From Rhodosporidiobolus odoratus (Eukaryota > Basidiomycota > Microbotryomycetes > Sporidiobolales > Sporidiobolaceae), in assembly GCA_034387635.1 (NCBI GenBank), contig JAOANU010000021.1, positions 124,001-188,000 on the forward strand: DNA of 64,000 bases. The letters run 5' to 3'. Positions within the stretch are counted from its first letter, which is position 1; every line of letters starts with the position of its first letter. Position numbers and translations under genes: made by a program. Below are positions 1 to 11,604 of the stretch, piece after piece. The notes under the pieces were generated by a model that saw only the letters and a program-made list of their open reading frames with translations, did not search any database and was not told the DNA's origin.

Positions 1-647
1 GTCAAGACGGGAAACCTTTTCTCCGTCTTCCTCTTTATGCGCCGGAAGGGTTTCCTTGATCTATGTTCCTTTTCTTTTTTCTTTGCGTTTTCACTCTTAC
101 TCGGCTCTCTCGGACAATACGCAATCGATACGGGTCACTGGTCGCCCCGCTCTGTCTGATACCCATTTCTCAAAATACCTCACCCTCCAGCTCCTGCTTG
201 CAAATGATACCACTTACCCTTCACCCCAACTTCAGCGTTTCAGCCTTCGAAAACCATACTCTCTCCTTCTCTCTGTGCACTTCCCCTGACGCTCTTTCCA
301 GTGCCGAGCAAACACGACTGGAGTCTTCAGAGGCTCGTGCGCGCGAGAAAAGAGGGTCTAGCCCTTCCTGGTTACTTGCTGCTGCCGCTGCGGTTGACAT
401 ACTGATCCGAACAAAAAAAAAAAAAAAAACTAGGAAACGACGACGAAAAGGGGAGAAAAAGGGCCGGGAGGGAGGCGAAACGAACCTGCGCCCCACGACG
501 GCGACCTGGCGGAGGGAGGCGGAGAAACGAAGAGACGAAAAGGTGAAAGTAGGAGGTATGAAGGAGGGCGACAGGATGGGGAATAGAGGAGGAGGAGGGA
601 CGGAGGCCTGGGTATCTAAGGGAATAGCCAAGGGACTTTGAAATCGA
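1..647. other. 3' flank of the DUF1996 gene, no gene seen
   Basis: No convincing coding exon is visible. The open frames here are compositionally biased (Ser/Arg/Lys-rich) and match nothing I recognise. A run of 17 A lies at 413-429 and purine-rich sequence follows it. The stretch probably holds the 3' UTR and terminator of the minus-strand gene that stops at 648. Confidence 0.5.
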
Positions 648-3244
648 TTAGGTGAGCTTGTAAACTCCCATAGCGCCAGCTCCGCCACAATAGTTCTGCG
701 AGTTGTCCACAAGCTTGGTTAGTGATCGTCTCTCCGATAAGACGGGCTGAGGAAACGAAAGATGAGCGTACGAGAGGGTTATCGCTGCAGACCATGTCAC
801 ATTTGCCGTCGCTCAACTTGGTCGAAGTCGGCTTGGATTTCGAGACCCAGCATTCACCTGTGCCGACGACAAGCCAAGATCCCAAAGACGAAACCCGTAC
901 AATTCAGAACAAAAACGCTTCCGTTGTGCACAAGGGCAGAGGAGCAGAGAAGGGGATGATCATGAAGAAGAAGAACGACGCACCTCCATACTCCAACCCA
1001 GCATAACTCCACCCGGCCTTCTTAGCCGCATCAAAGCACGCCGCAATCGTCCTCGCCGAGGTAGTAAGCTGCTTGGCGAACGTTCGGGTACCTTGTCCGT
1101 CTTTGTAACAGCCTTGGTACTTGTAACCTGAGGCTGAGACGGGGGTGGTAGGAACGCTATACGGTCCATCGCAAGGGAGGCGTCAGGGGAGCACGTTCAA
1201 GAGAGGAAGAGGAAGAGAAAGAGAAGAAGAGAGGGAAGGAAAAAAAGAAAGCAAGAACGAACCCCTTGAGCATGACCGTTCCAGGCGGAGGCGCATCCCC
1301 CATGTACACGGTCGGCTTTGAAGCCAACTTAGCCGGACTCTTGGCCGAGCAAGACTTCATTTGAGCCAGGGCGGCGGCCGAGGTGGTGGTGATCTTGTTG
1401 CAACCGGGGAGGGCTTTGAGAGGACCGCCGGTGGAGGTGATCTGCACGCGCTCGCGGGAGGTAAGGGCGACGGTGAATCAGCGTGAGCGGTCACAAGTGG
1501 AGGAGATCGGGGTGGGGGTTGGGGGGGGGAGGGGGGGGGAAGGATATATCGCGGGCGACGAACCTCATTCCAGAGCGGAGTGCGGTGGCACTTGTCCTTC
1601 CTCAGTTTGAGAATGGGGCACTCTTCAATACTACCGCTAGTCGGGGAGAGGCAGGTCTCGAGGGCTTCCTATGCTCGTCAAACACGTATACACGAACGTC
1701 AGCCTTGCAGCCATCAAGAAGAGACCTTCGTCAGGCGCACCTGGAGAAGATCCTCGGGCCACCCGTTCATAAAGTCGCCATGCCATCCTTGTCCAGTAGG
1801 ATCACCGTTCTGTAAAATGCAGTGTCGGCGACTTGCGGATACCTGCAGATCAAGAGATAAAGAACACGCACAGCAAGGACGAAAGGTTGGTGCGTGTTCA
1901 TAGCTTGCGAGCGGTACTTCTCGAACGAATGCGTGTTGTAGTTGATCTCTGCAAAGCACGATAAGGGATTCAGCGCATGTTGTCTCTGCGTAGGCGAGCA
2001 AAGGGAGGAATACAGTTACAGGAAAAAGTGCTTACCGTAGAACAGGGTCGGGATCCTAGTCGGGTGAGTGGATGGACACGGACCCGTCTCTCCTGCCGAG
2101 TATGCAACATGCGACCCATCCGTCGTATAGTTCTGCTTGCCATCCCAGCATGAAGGGAAGCGGATCTCGCCGCGAAGGTTTCCGGAGCAGTCCTGCCGAG
2201 GCGGAGCGCCGAGCGTCAGTTTATAGGAACGTGGCGTAGAAAGTGGCGAGGAGTAAGCGACTTACGCGGTCAACGGGCAATCCTGAACCTTCGATCCTCG
2301 TCGGAGCAGGCGAACCCAAGCAGTTCCAACCAATCGCGTCCTTCGCATTGCCAGTTTGCGTGTAGGTTCGGTCCATAGGGTTGCCGGTGAGCATCTAATC
2401 AACAGACCCAGGTCAATACGCGCAGGAGAAGTCTGAAGTGAGAGGTTGATGCGACGAAAACTCACCTTGAACCCGGGAGGGAAGGCCGTGATCTTGGTCT
2501 TGTCCTTTGCGTTGTCGCGGAAAAGGTAGTAGATCAGGCCGTACCCGACCTGCGGGACGGCGCTGAAGGTGTCGTTGGCCCAGTGGAAGTAGAGTTGGGG
2601 AACCCTGGTGAGAAAAGGCAGGAAACCCGATTTTAGCCCAGGATTGCATTCGTAAGCAAAAACACGCCGCGTCACGCGCTCACCAGTAGTCTGTGAGTGA
2701 GCAAGAGGAGGTCAGCAAGCTATTTTCGAGACACGATCGCGTAGGGAAGAAGGGAGAGGACGAAGAACGAAACTTACTGCTCTTGTCCTCGATAGCCTGA
2801 GCTGTCGTGCACTCACTCTTCCTCAGATCCTCGTACGTAGCGTCTGGACTGAAGTTGCTGCCCCCTGCGATGGTGTGAACGTGCCCCGATACGGTTCCGG
2901 GCGAGACAAGAGGGTCGGACCGCTCGATAACCAGCTGGAGGTGCGAGCGGCGTCATGGGTTCGAGCGATGCAAGGCAGGGTAGAAGAGGACAGAGGGTTG
3001 AGGTGGGTAGACAGGGCGAAAGAAGGAGAGACACAGGGAAAAGTCAGAGAAGGGAAGAAAAGGTGCGAAGGCAAGGTCGTCCGCAGCGAAATGCAAGGAT
3101 TGCGGTTAGTAGCTCTCCAGTCGAGGTCGGCAGAGGGGACAGAGGTCTGCTCACGGGGTTATCGACCGGCATCTTGAAGAACGCATCGACACCAGGGACG
3201 GCGACGGATGCCGCTAGGGCGAAGAAAGTAGATTTGACCAGCAT
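648..3244 (-). CDS. Secreted DUF1996 protein with C-terminal WSC domain
   Basis: A probable secreted or cell-wall protein of unknown activity. The first exon (3244-3155) encodes a signal peptide (MLVKSTFFALAASVAVPGVDA). DUF1996 follows with its hallmark pieces: SDPLVSPGTVSGHVHTIAGG, NYW..LYFHW, GWNCLGS, FPSCWDGKQN, GDPTGQGWHGDFMNGW and GPLKALPGCN. After it comes a cysteine-spaced WSC carbohydrate-binding domain (YKYQGCYKDGQGTRTF ... NYCGGAGAMGVYKLT, stop 648-650). About ten exons are needed: 3155-3244, 2778-2934, 2684-2690, 2466-2604, 2266-2394, 2036-2192, 1872-1948, 1741-1809, 1668 onward, then the WSC exons. One exon is only 7 nt. Two donors read GTTCGT. Secretion is inferred from the signal peptide; the domain calls rest on family motifs. 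The exact ends of the last four introns are less certain. Confidence 0.85.
2684..2690 (-). other. 7-nt microexon (ACTACTG) in the DUF1996 gene
   Basis: On the minus strand the heptamer is bounded by ...CTCACAG and GTGAGC. Splicing 2778 to 2690 and 2684 to 2604 gives AGC AAC TAC TGG GTT, that is S-N-Y-W-V. This restores the conserved NYW of DUF1996 directly before LYFHW. Skipping it would delete 7 nt and shift the frame. Confidence 0.75.
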
Positions 3245-6200
3245 GTGGACGTCGGAACTTCGCCACCAAGGTGCGAAGGAACGTGGTGAAAACGAGAGTG
3301 GGAGAGCGCGCAGCGCTTGTAGCGGTCGGAGAGGTAGGTAAGGCGGGAAGGGTAAGGGAAAGGACACGAGAGAGAGACGAAGGAGAGAAGAAGCGACGCG
3401 TCAAACGAGGTGAGATTGAGGGTCCCGACGTTACGAAACCCATGGGGGTCTTGATTAGGAGTCGTTGCACAGGAAGCAGGAAAGCGAGTTCCGTGGATGT
3501 TCCACGACAGTTGGCTGATTCACGAAGATTGTTTTCAGTGCAAGGGGAGGTTCTTCGAGTCGTAGTTTGTGAGCGCCTAAGGCAGCAGGTACCGAATACA
3601 CGGCGCGTTGCACCTGATAGTGATAAGGCGCTGAGCACGCAAGCAGCGCAGAAGACGGTGTGGCGCTGCAGGATTGAGAAGGCCCCGGCTTTTTTCCTGC
3701 CGGCTGGCGGCAAGCCTGAGCGTTTCTCGACGCGCGGGGTTCGGGTGGAAACGGTTGCGATACATGAGCAATCGGTAGCATGCGACCTGTGTGAAGGGGC
3801 AGGTGTAAGCTCTATATCGGCTGGCAGCCACCACGGAAGCGAAGAAATGGGGAAAGAAAACTGCGTGAACGTGGAGCGAAGGTCAGGACAGGCGGCCCGC
3901 GTCTGGGCCTACATGGCTCACAGTTACGATGAACTTGATGCCGTAGTGTGTCCGACATCGACCAGCATAGGCCGCTGCGACGTCGAGGAGGATGGATGAG
4001 GCGGAGCAGCTTACAGCAAGAAGCCCGCAGACCCCTCGACTCGCCTCGTCTCTTTAGCCGGCCATGCCGGGGTTGCCGGTACCGTCGCGATGGCTTTTGG
4101 CCTCTGGCTCCAAGAAGAGGTCTGCGGACGCGTAGCAGACAAGACGTGTTATAGCTGAGACGAAAAGTGGGAGAAAAGGAGACGGGTGCACCGTGTCACC
4201 AACCAGATCCATTGTAGACCCCTCGAGTATAGTTAGCAGGTCCTGTGTCAGTACGGCTGCTCTGGGAGCCTCTTGCAGAAGTGTCGCAGCTGTCGATACA
4301 GTGTTGAGTGATGAGGCGAGAGTTGGGCGAGAGAGTCGTCGACGACAGGGTCGGCAGTCAGGGGGAAAGAGGGGAGCTGTATAGGCGTTGTGATGCTCTC
4401 AAAAGGAGGCCTGAAGCCCGAATCATTGGTGCCAGAGGCGAGTACGCCGCCAAACATGATATCATAATTCTCCTTCGGTTCCTCACTAAAACTTTGTCGT
4501 CGACAAGCGCTGGAGGCTTCAATAACCGCTCTCTTTCACTGCTTAGAAACGCTGCCACACCCCCCATAGGTCCCGACTTCAGCCATCTTCGATGTCGCCC
4601 TTCCGCTGCCGCGTGTGGTAAGGAATGCAACGGCAACTTACAAGCGCGTGAACGAGCTAGGGCATAGGAGCAGGAACCGAGTGACTTGCCTGAAGCCTGT
4701 ACGTACGCTCCTCTTCCGCTTCGCAGCCTTGTCGGGTCGGCACCATGGCTCGGAGCATGCTGAACGAAGCATGGGTGCTCCCGCCTGGTGTAACGGCCAC
4801 TGAGGTGCTCGACGACGCCGTCTCCTATGCAAGAAGCCGAGCGGTACTCCGTGATCAATGGCACTGACCCGCCTTGCCCTTGTGTGCGCAGGGTCTCGGG
4901 ATTTACCCGCTCGTACTGACTTGCGGCTGCTGCCGACTCAAAGACACGGCGCCAATGCGGTACCAGGCTGATAAGTTTTCCTTGCCCGAGTATGCAGCTC
5001 GCTCTCTCGGCGTGCCCGCCAGCTTGAAGCCGCCTCGCCAGCTTACTTTTCTGGTCTGCCGCCTCCCTGCCTTTATAAGCCTACAGCTGCATCTTATCTC
5101 CTGTCCGCTCTTTGTCATCCGACCGCTGTGCAACCGCGTACGGCAAAGACGCACTCTCGTGTGCTTCCCAAAGCTCGGTACATCTGCGCCGCAAACGTAT
5201 CTCTCGCAGTCTCCTTTCTCTACTGAAAATAGCGCATGAGCGTTCATTGCGTGCGGCTCGCGACAAACCCGCGGGACCTTCTTCGTCATAGACCATTCCT
5301 GCTCGCAAAGCCGCCATGCTACTAAAGAGTGTCGACGGCTTGAGCAGGTCGGCTCTCATAAGAAGGTGTCCGTGACACAGATTCCGCCTCTTTCCGGCCT
5401 CTTTTATGCTAATCATCCTTGTACCGTTACTATCGTCCTTGAGCAGACAACGAAAATCCGTGTAGGTCAGGTTTTGGACGAGTCAGCCAACGCTGATGTG
5501 CACCGGAACCGCTTTAGTGAGGAACCTTCGACAGCAGATCCAGCCTTACTGCGTCAACGAGCGCAACGCGCTACGCATATTGCAACGTACGTCAATGTTA
5601 CTCTGCTTGGCTCTTCGCTTGCGTATCTGCTTACACTAGTCGATCCCTGCCCAGATCCAACTCATCATTCTCGCAGAAAGTTGCACGAAGCCAACAATCT
5701 AGCCACACGAGCCGCCCTCTTCATCGATCACTTGGTAGCAGAACAGCGAGAGGCATTGGGCTATCCCCATTGGTTCGATGCTCGGTGGAATCGGCTTGCC
5801 TTCTGGTCCGTTTACTTTTTCTTCCCCTGGCCTCGGTTCCACTTTTCCCTTACTTAGCTTCCTACGCCTTACTGGCCGGAATGGCTGACGATTTCCTTGC
5901 CGCAGGGTGACCACCTCGATGATTTTGGGGAACACGCCTCGGCGACGGGGACAGGAGAATACACCTCGGCCCCGTTGTCTTTTCCATCTCCTCAGCAGTA
6001 TCCATATTCACCCTCTCGACTGCACATACCCCTACCATCTAGTCCACTTCGCTCCGCTAGCTCATCTGAGCCAATCACCGCTCGTACAGCCTTGAACAGT
6101 CATCCGATAGTCCGTCGACCCCGCCCCAGACGCGCGAGCTGTACCAGCCTGGAAGTCGCGCGTCAGACGAGAGGGAGATAGGCAAGGGGGCGTTGCGGAG

Positions 6201-6761
6201 GCGACGAGGTAGGGAGGGCTAATTGGTGAGGAGGTAAAGATACGGAGAAGGGCAGACTTCATATATGTTTTGATCGGCCGAGCTTTGCCGGTGCAAGGTA
6301 CGTGTTTCTCTCCACCTCCGAATCGAGGATAATCGACAGAGCTGCGTCTAGGTGACTGACTTTTCGTGGGCTTGAGAAGCAGTTTCGCACTGCTGACTTC
6401 CTCAATCCTGTTCCTCCTTCGCGTGCCCTTGATTTCCACGACGAGCCCTTCCCGAATTCTCAAGCCGGCGCTGTATGGATTCGGTCAGGGTAGAACAGTA
6501 TGGAGGAATGCCGTACATCGCCGGCTGGAACCGGCAAGCAGAAACGGGTGCAATTCTTTCGCAGCTCCTGCTTTTGAAGGTTCTGGACTTTCGCTTATTA
6601 CTGCCTAATTGCCCCGAGATCCACGGGTCACAGTACTTTCCTGTCAGCTGCTGTAGGTCTGCCCGGCTACGTAACGTAGATCCCGCTGACATTCCGACTT
6701 TGCTAGTCCTTCGCACAACGGACGTGAGATTTCACAATCAGCCTCATTGGGTCCCTCGAGG
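3245..6761. other. Gene-poor stretch, no gene confidently assigned
   Basis: Many overlapping frames are open on both strands but none shows a recognisable domain or a supported exon chain. The longest plus-strand candidate, 5366-5857 (about 163 codons), contains a plausible helical segment but no flanking exons I can justify. The proximal part (3245 to about 4000) is presumably the promoter of the DUF1996 gene. The rest could hold a decayed or lineage-specific gene. Confidence 0.4.
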
Positions 6762-7593
6762 TTACTCATTGCCGCCTGAGATAGCGTCAAATTCGGAGGG
6801 CTCACTACCTATCGCATTAACCGCCACCTCGAGCGTGACCGGCTCAAAGACCTTGCTTCTCTCCACCGCTTTTTTCCATCCATACAGCTGCCAGCTTTCT
6901 TCATTCAGCTCGACCGTCTCGGCTTCGTCACCTGACCATCTTGAAACTCTCTCGCCTCGTGCGGGATTGACCGTATCGCCGACTTGTAGAGTAAGATGCA
7001 GCATGTCGACAGCGCGCGATGCGACGGCTGCAAGAGACGGGACGAGGTGAGTCGGGAGGATCAGGAGGGAGACCTGAGCTGGTGAACAGGAGGAAAAGAC
7101 TTTGAGGATGACGGAGCAGGGAGGGGAGAGGCTCGGTGCAGACGCAGTGGGAGAAAGGGAGAGGCGGCAGGTTTGGGAGGAAGAGATGTTCGAGATCTGG
7201 GCTGAAGGTGGACACAGGGACCGCAAGGTGACATGCTGTCAGGGCTGTCGAGTGTGCCGGGGTAGAAGAGCATTAAGATGTCCAGGTTATTCGAGCGCCA
7301 GATGGCGAGCGAGCAAAAGGGTAAAAGGGAAAGGACAAGGTTGTCCGCTGTTCAGCGACGCCACGCCCCTGCCGCGCAGCACGGCATCGATCCTTCAAGC
7401 TATACACGTGATCTTCGCCCTGCAGTCGCGACCTACTCTGCGGACGAGGGGTGTTGACGGAGCCTCTTGCTTCCTCCCATTCGACCTTCTCAACTCGGAA
7501 GAAAGGCTTGTCTGTCGAGGGCAGCTGTCGTTTCCTGGTCAAAGGTATGGAGTCGACACGCACTGAAGATCGCGACAGACTGTCCCCCCTCAA
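6762..7593 (-). CDS. Possible hypothetical protein, two to three exons
   Basis: I do not recognise this protein. Two segments look coding on the minus strand. One starts at an ATG at 7593 and runs to about 7440 (includes STDKPFFRVEKVEWEEARGS). The other is a terminal exon at about 7040-6762 preceded by a good acceptor (TCTCTTGCAG), encoding VDMLHLTLQVGDTVNPARGE and ending in SGGNE-stop. How they join across 7050-7440 is unresolved. The gene would lie about 255 bp downstream of the MFS stop codon on the same strand. It could equally be part of a decayed gene. Confidence 0.25.
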
Positions 7594-7848
7594 ACCCTAC
7601 AGCAGCCGGCAACGGATCGGCATCCCCATTGCGCCTCAGTTTCCTGCTTGCGACCTCTTCTCCCGTATTTCAAGGCGGAAGACTCCGACGGACAATGACG
7701 CATTCCATGGCGCGAGAGAGAGAAGCTCGTGTAATTTGTATGTATGCCGACCAAACACAACAAACCCGACAGACACCCGCCCGAGAAAAGCCTGTTTTTC
7801 GTGAGCACCAGAACCGAGAAGGGAGAGAAAGGCGAGGCGAGGAGGCGT

Positions 7849-10800
7849 TCAGAAGGTGTGTTTGCCCTTTGTGTCGTAGGGAAGGGCACCTATGGCGACC
7901 ATCGAGACTGCGAAGGAGTATCCGAGGTCAGCACGGAGTCAGGCAAAAACCGATGAGGATGCGCTGGGGTAAGGCTGCGAGACAGGATTGAAAAGGTGTG
8001 GCGCTGAATGGGGGACAGCAGAAAGCAGCGCACCAAGAGCCGCTCCGCCGGCCATGTACAGCACGCCGTTGCTCCTGTATAACGTCAGAGGAGTCGGTAA
8101 GAGTCAGCACAGAAGATAGCGTCAGCGGAACGAGTAAGGCTACGCGGCTGAGCAAGCGTACCGAGGGTTGAAGATAGTGCCTGCGGCGATAGGAGCGACA
8201 GTACCAGCGATGCGACCCAAGCAGGAAGCAGTGCCGGACCCGGTACCGCGGACGCGCTATGACATGACGGAAAGGAGCGGTCAGCGCGGTGTAAGGTGGT
8301 GTCGTGCGGAAAGCAGGCTTACGGAATCGAAGAACTCGGGAGTGGTGCCGTAGAGAAGGGCGGCGTAGACTGTTGGAAGTATGAATCAGGTAAGTTTGAC
8401 CGGAATGGACAGCGCAACGGAGGTGGATACATACGCGACTGGGCCCAGTACTCCATTACGTTCATTCCTACGAATCCAGCCACTGAGCTGACAGTAGCGT
8501 AGAGGAAGAGCGAAGTACCCACTGCAAGGGTCGGGTATGTCAGCAAGGGCGAGCATGTCACAAGCTATCCAACGCGAGGTGGACCGACGTACTGAGGGCA
8601 GCCGCAAAGACCATAGAGTACTTGCGGCCCAGGGCGGGAATCTCCATGAGGAACGAGCCTAGGATAGTGGCGGTGACGCTGCAAGACATGCAGAGGATGT
8701 TAAGAGGATGGAAGTCTATATGGAGAGTAGAGCGAGCCTACCCTGGGAGATAGACGATCACCTGTACATAGAGTTGGTGTAAGTGAGGCTAGAATACAAA
8801 GTAAGGGGGACTGGCGCGCGCAAGGCCACTCCAGGAGGAGACAGTATTTTGTCGAAAGACCGAAGCTTACGTAGTTGCGATAGGTCTCGTTGAGCGAAGT
8901 ACGCGTATCGATACCCTTCTGGCGGAGGATCAATGGCAGGTACCCACCCGCAATCGAGAACGAGAAGAACAGCGACCTGCGCGGCGCCAAGAGGTGAGTA
9001 ATCAGGGCTTGCTTCGAACCGTATCAAGCGACTTACATATAGGCGATCCAGAGCGTGACAGTGAGCCAAATCATCCGCTTGGTAGCAAAGAGGAACTTGA
9101 GATGCTTAAACATGTCGAGGAACTGCTGAACACGGCTCTTCGTCAACTCTTGCTTATTGAGTTTGCGCGGTGCGGTCTTCATGGGGTCGCTCGAAGTGCG
9201 AGTCTGTTCTTCAGCGTAAGTGGCATCGAGCAGGCGGAAGTCCTCGAGGGTGAGAGCGGGAGTTGGCGCCTTGTTGAACTTGGCGATCTTGTAAAGAACG
9301 TCGAGGGCGGCCTCGTCGTGGCCCTTGGCGAGGAGGAACTTGGGGGACTCGTAAAAAGGGAAGAGAACGAAACGGAGGACGAAGATAGCTGGCGAACGGA
9401 AAAGGCTGAGCATTACTCGATTGAAAACAAGTGCCCAAGGACAGCAGAGCCAGCGCGAGAAGGCACGTACCGAGGGTCATGAACCCGATAACCAGCAGAG
9501 CGTAGCGCCAGCCCATGTTTGATGCTCGTGTGCAGCACGGCTGCAGGCCGGTATGGCACGCTGGCAGGCCGGTATCGCACGACCAACGAGGGCTGCAATA
9601 TATCGAGAAGTGTAAGCAGAGACGAAGGTAAACGCGCGACGAAGGGGCTCACACTGTTCCCCAGGAGACGAAGCAAGCTGCCAAGACACCCAAGGGTTGG
9701 AAAGTTGACAGAGCGCAAAGAAGGAAACGACGGTTGGTAGGGAGGAACTCGAGGGTGATCAAGGCGTCGATGGGAATGTTGCCGCCGACACCGATACCTG
9801 CAGGTCGCTCAGGGGTCAGCTTCTTCATCAGTCCGAATTAGGGAAGGGGGACGGGAGCTGTAGAAGAGGTGAGACGTCGAGTTTGAACGTCGGGTTAGTC
9901 GGAGGAGGTACGCACCGATCATGAACGAGAAAAAGCATAACGCAGCATAGTTGCTCGGCGCGGCAAAGAGCAGTCCAAAGACGGACGCCACAAGGCATGA
10001 AAGGTTGAACGCCCACCGCCTGCCAATCACGTCGACGGCGAGACCCCAGAAAAAGGCGCCAACGGTCATACCCGCTGAAAAGCAGGTCGAGATATCACCG
10101 ACGCGGCTGTTTGGAACGCCGAGTTCCTGCAGAGTTTGCAGGTGCAGAAGAGTGAAAACCGTCAGCGGACATTCGACGATGCCGATTAAGAATGTGGTTT
10201 AACTCACCTGCTTGAGCTGACCAAGTACGAGACCGAAAATCTTGGCCCAGGCCAGATCGAGAAAGTAACCGAAGCCACATAGCTGCGCAGGCGACAGGTA
10301 TGAGCTGGGCAGGGAGGAAAAGGAGGAAAAGGTTGCGAAGGCAACTTACGAAGAAAATGCACCACTGAACAAAAGGCAGTCAAGTATCAGCACCATGTGA
10401 GAGTGGTAATGTGAGCGAGCATGCGTACTTGGTATCGCCCGAGCTTCCAGAAAGAGTTCTGGTTCTGCAGAAGGCGAGTGCAACAGACGTCGATTAGCGC
10501 CCTTCGTTCTGATGTCTCCTCACGCGTTGAGGGAGTACCCAGACTAACTATAGACAACATTGCGAGAGAGGTGTGCCGTGGAACAGTCACGCACCATCAA
10601 GTCCATCTTCTTGTTAATCAGCACCGACTTTTTCTCGTACAACGAGAGCTGTCACCGGCGAAGAAAGCGGGCGAGGGCGTAAGCCTACACCCTTCGTTAT
10701 TGCGACCGGTAAACAAACGCACCGAGTTGAACGTCAACGATCCAACGAGTTCATCATCCGACACCTTGAGGTTTTCCAACTGAGCCTTATCCGCTACCGC

Positions 10801-10911
10801 TGCAGCGGGTATCTCATCCCGCTTCTCATCCTCCACCTCGTTCGGCGCAAGCACGCCGGCGGCTTCTACGCCTTTGGCGCCGTCGATAAGGAGTACTGGC
10901 TGTGTTGACAT
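7849..10911 (-). CDS. MFS transporter, SV2-like/sugar-porter-related
   Basis: A plasma-membrane secondary transporter of unknown substrate. It starts at ATG 10911 with a hydrophilic N-terminal tail. About a dozen exons then encode the twelve-helix fold. Visible family stretches are GFGYFLDLAWAKIFGLVL (TM1), GMTVGAFFWGLAVDVIGRRW (the helix 2-3 loop with the MFS D..GRR motif), GIGVGGNIPIDALITLEFLP (TM4), NMGWRYALLVIGFMTL and PFYESPKFLLAKG (end of the first half). The central loop reads SVTATILGSFLMEIPALGRK in the second half. The C-terminus ends PYDTKGKHTF, stop 7849-7851. A lumenal loop near 9550-9600 carries a short tandem duplication (see findings). Substrate cannot be read from sequence. 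Confidence 0.85.
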
Positions 10912-11604
10912 GGTTGAGGTGGGGGATGTCCCAAAGATGAAGGACGAGGCTGCGATGAAAGAGGGACGGGAAGGTGGGCTCAAGAGGCTAGGGAAGCGAT
11001 AGAAAGTGGTCTGGAGCTGTCCGGGTAGACGAGAGAGACGAGTTGCTGGAAAAGAAGGACCGGCTTGACCGGCGAGGGTCCATGCTCTTAGTACTGAGAG
11101 GAGACTTTTTCTGCCTATCACCACGATTGCAAGAGCGATTGGCCTTGGAGAGGCGTTCGTCGATGATAAAAGTCCTTCAGCGTCCCGAGACCGCATCCGC
11201 GGTGCGGAGAAAAGCTTGGCGGAGCCTCCGATTTCAGTGCAGGAAGAAGCGGGCCATCGCCCTGAACTCTGGACGCCGGTGGGTGCGACGGGTAGCCGTT
11301 GATGTAGTCTGCAGCCTTCCAGGATCGTGGATGTCAAGGGGAGGCTGGAGATAAGGTCGAGCAAGGACTGACCGGAAGCCTGCGCAGGAAGAGCTGTGGG
11401 AGACAGCATAGGTTGTCAGCGAGACTGGCTGGAGAAAGGATTTGAGTCGCGCACCTGTTGCGAGCAGTTTCCTCGACTTCGACTGTCTTCAGTAAGAGTC
11501 GCGCTTACAGCAGACGAATCCGGAAGAAGCGTTCAGAGCGGAGCCTGTCGACAGCCGTCACGGCCTGGCATAAGACGACAGTCTTCCCATCATTTCGTAC
11601 TCAC
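10912..11604. other. Intergenic, upstream of the MFS gene
   Basis: No exon could be supported. This region is the promoter side of the minus-strand transporter (start 10911) and the 3' side of the minus-strand gene stopping at 11605. Just after that stop the sequence reads GTTTAGGTGAGT, a strong donor placed immediately behind a stop codon, so a 3'-UTR intron is possible. Confidence 0.4.

Noticed and set aside
63..641. 192-codon plus-strand open frame at the window start
   Set aside because: Arg/Lys/Gly low-complexity content, a poly-A run inside, no domain, and it lies in the 3' flank of the DUF1996 gene.
3271..3999. 242-codon plus-strand open frame opposite the DUF1996 start
   Set aside because: It is antisense to the real promoter and first exon, is rich in Arg/Val from GC bias, and shows no family resemblance.
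7230..7270. Cytidine-deaminase-like SPCGPC motif on the minus strand
   Set aside because: The upstream H/CxE partner and the rest of the fold are absent in all frames, so a chance motif.
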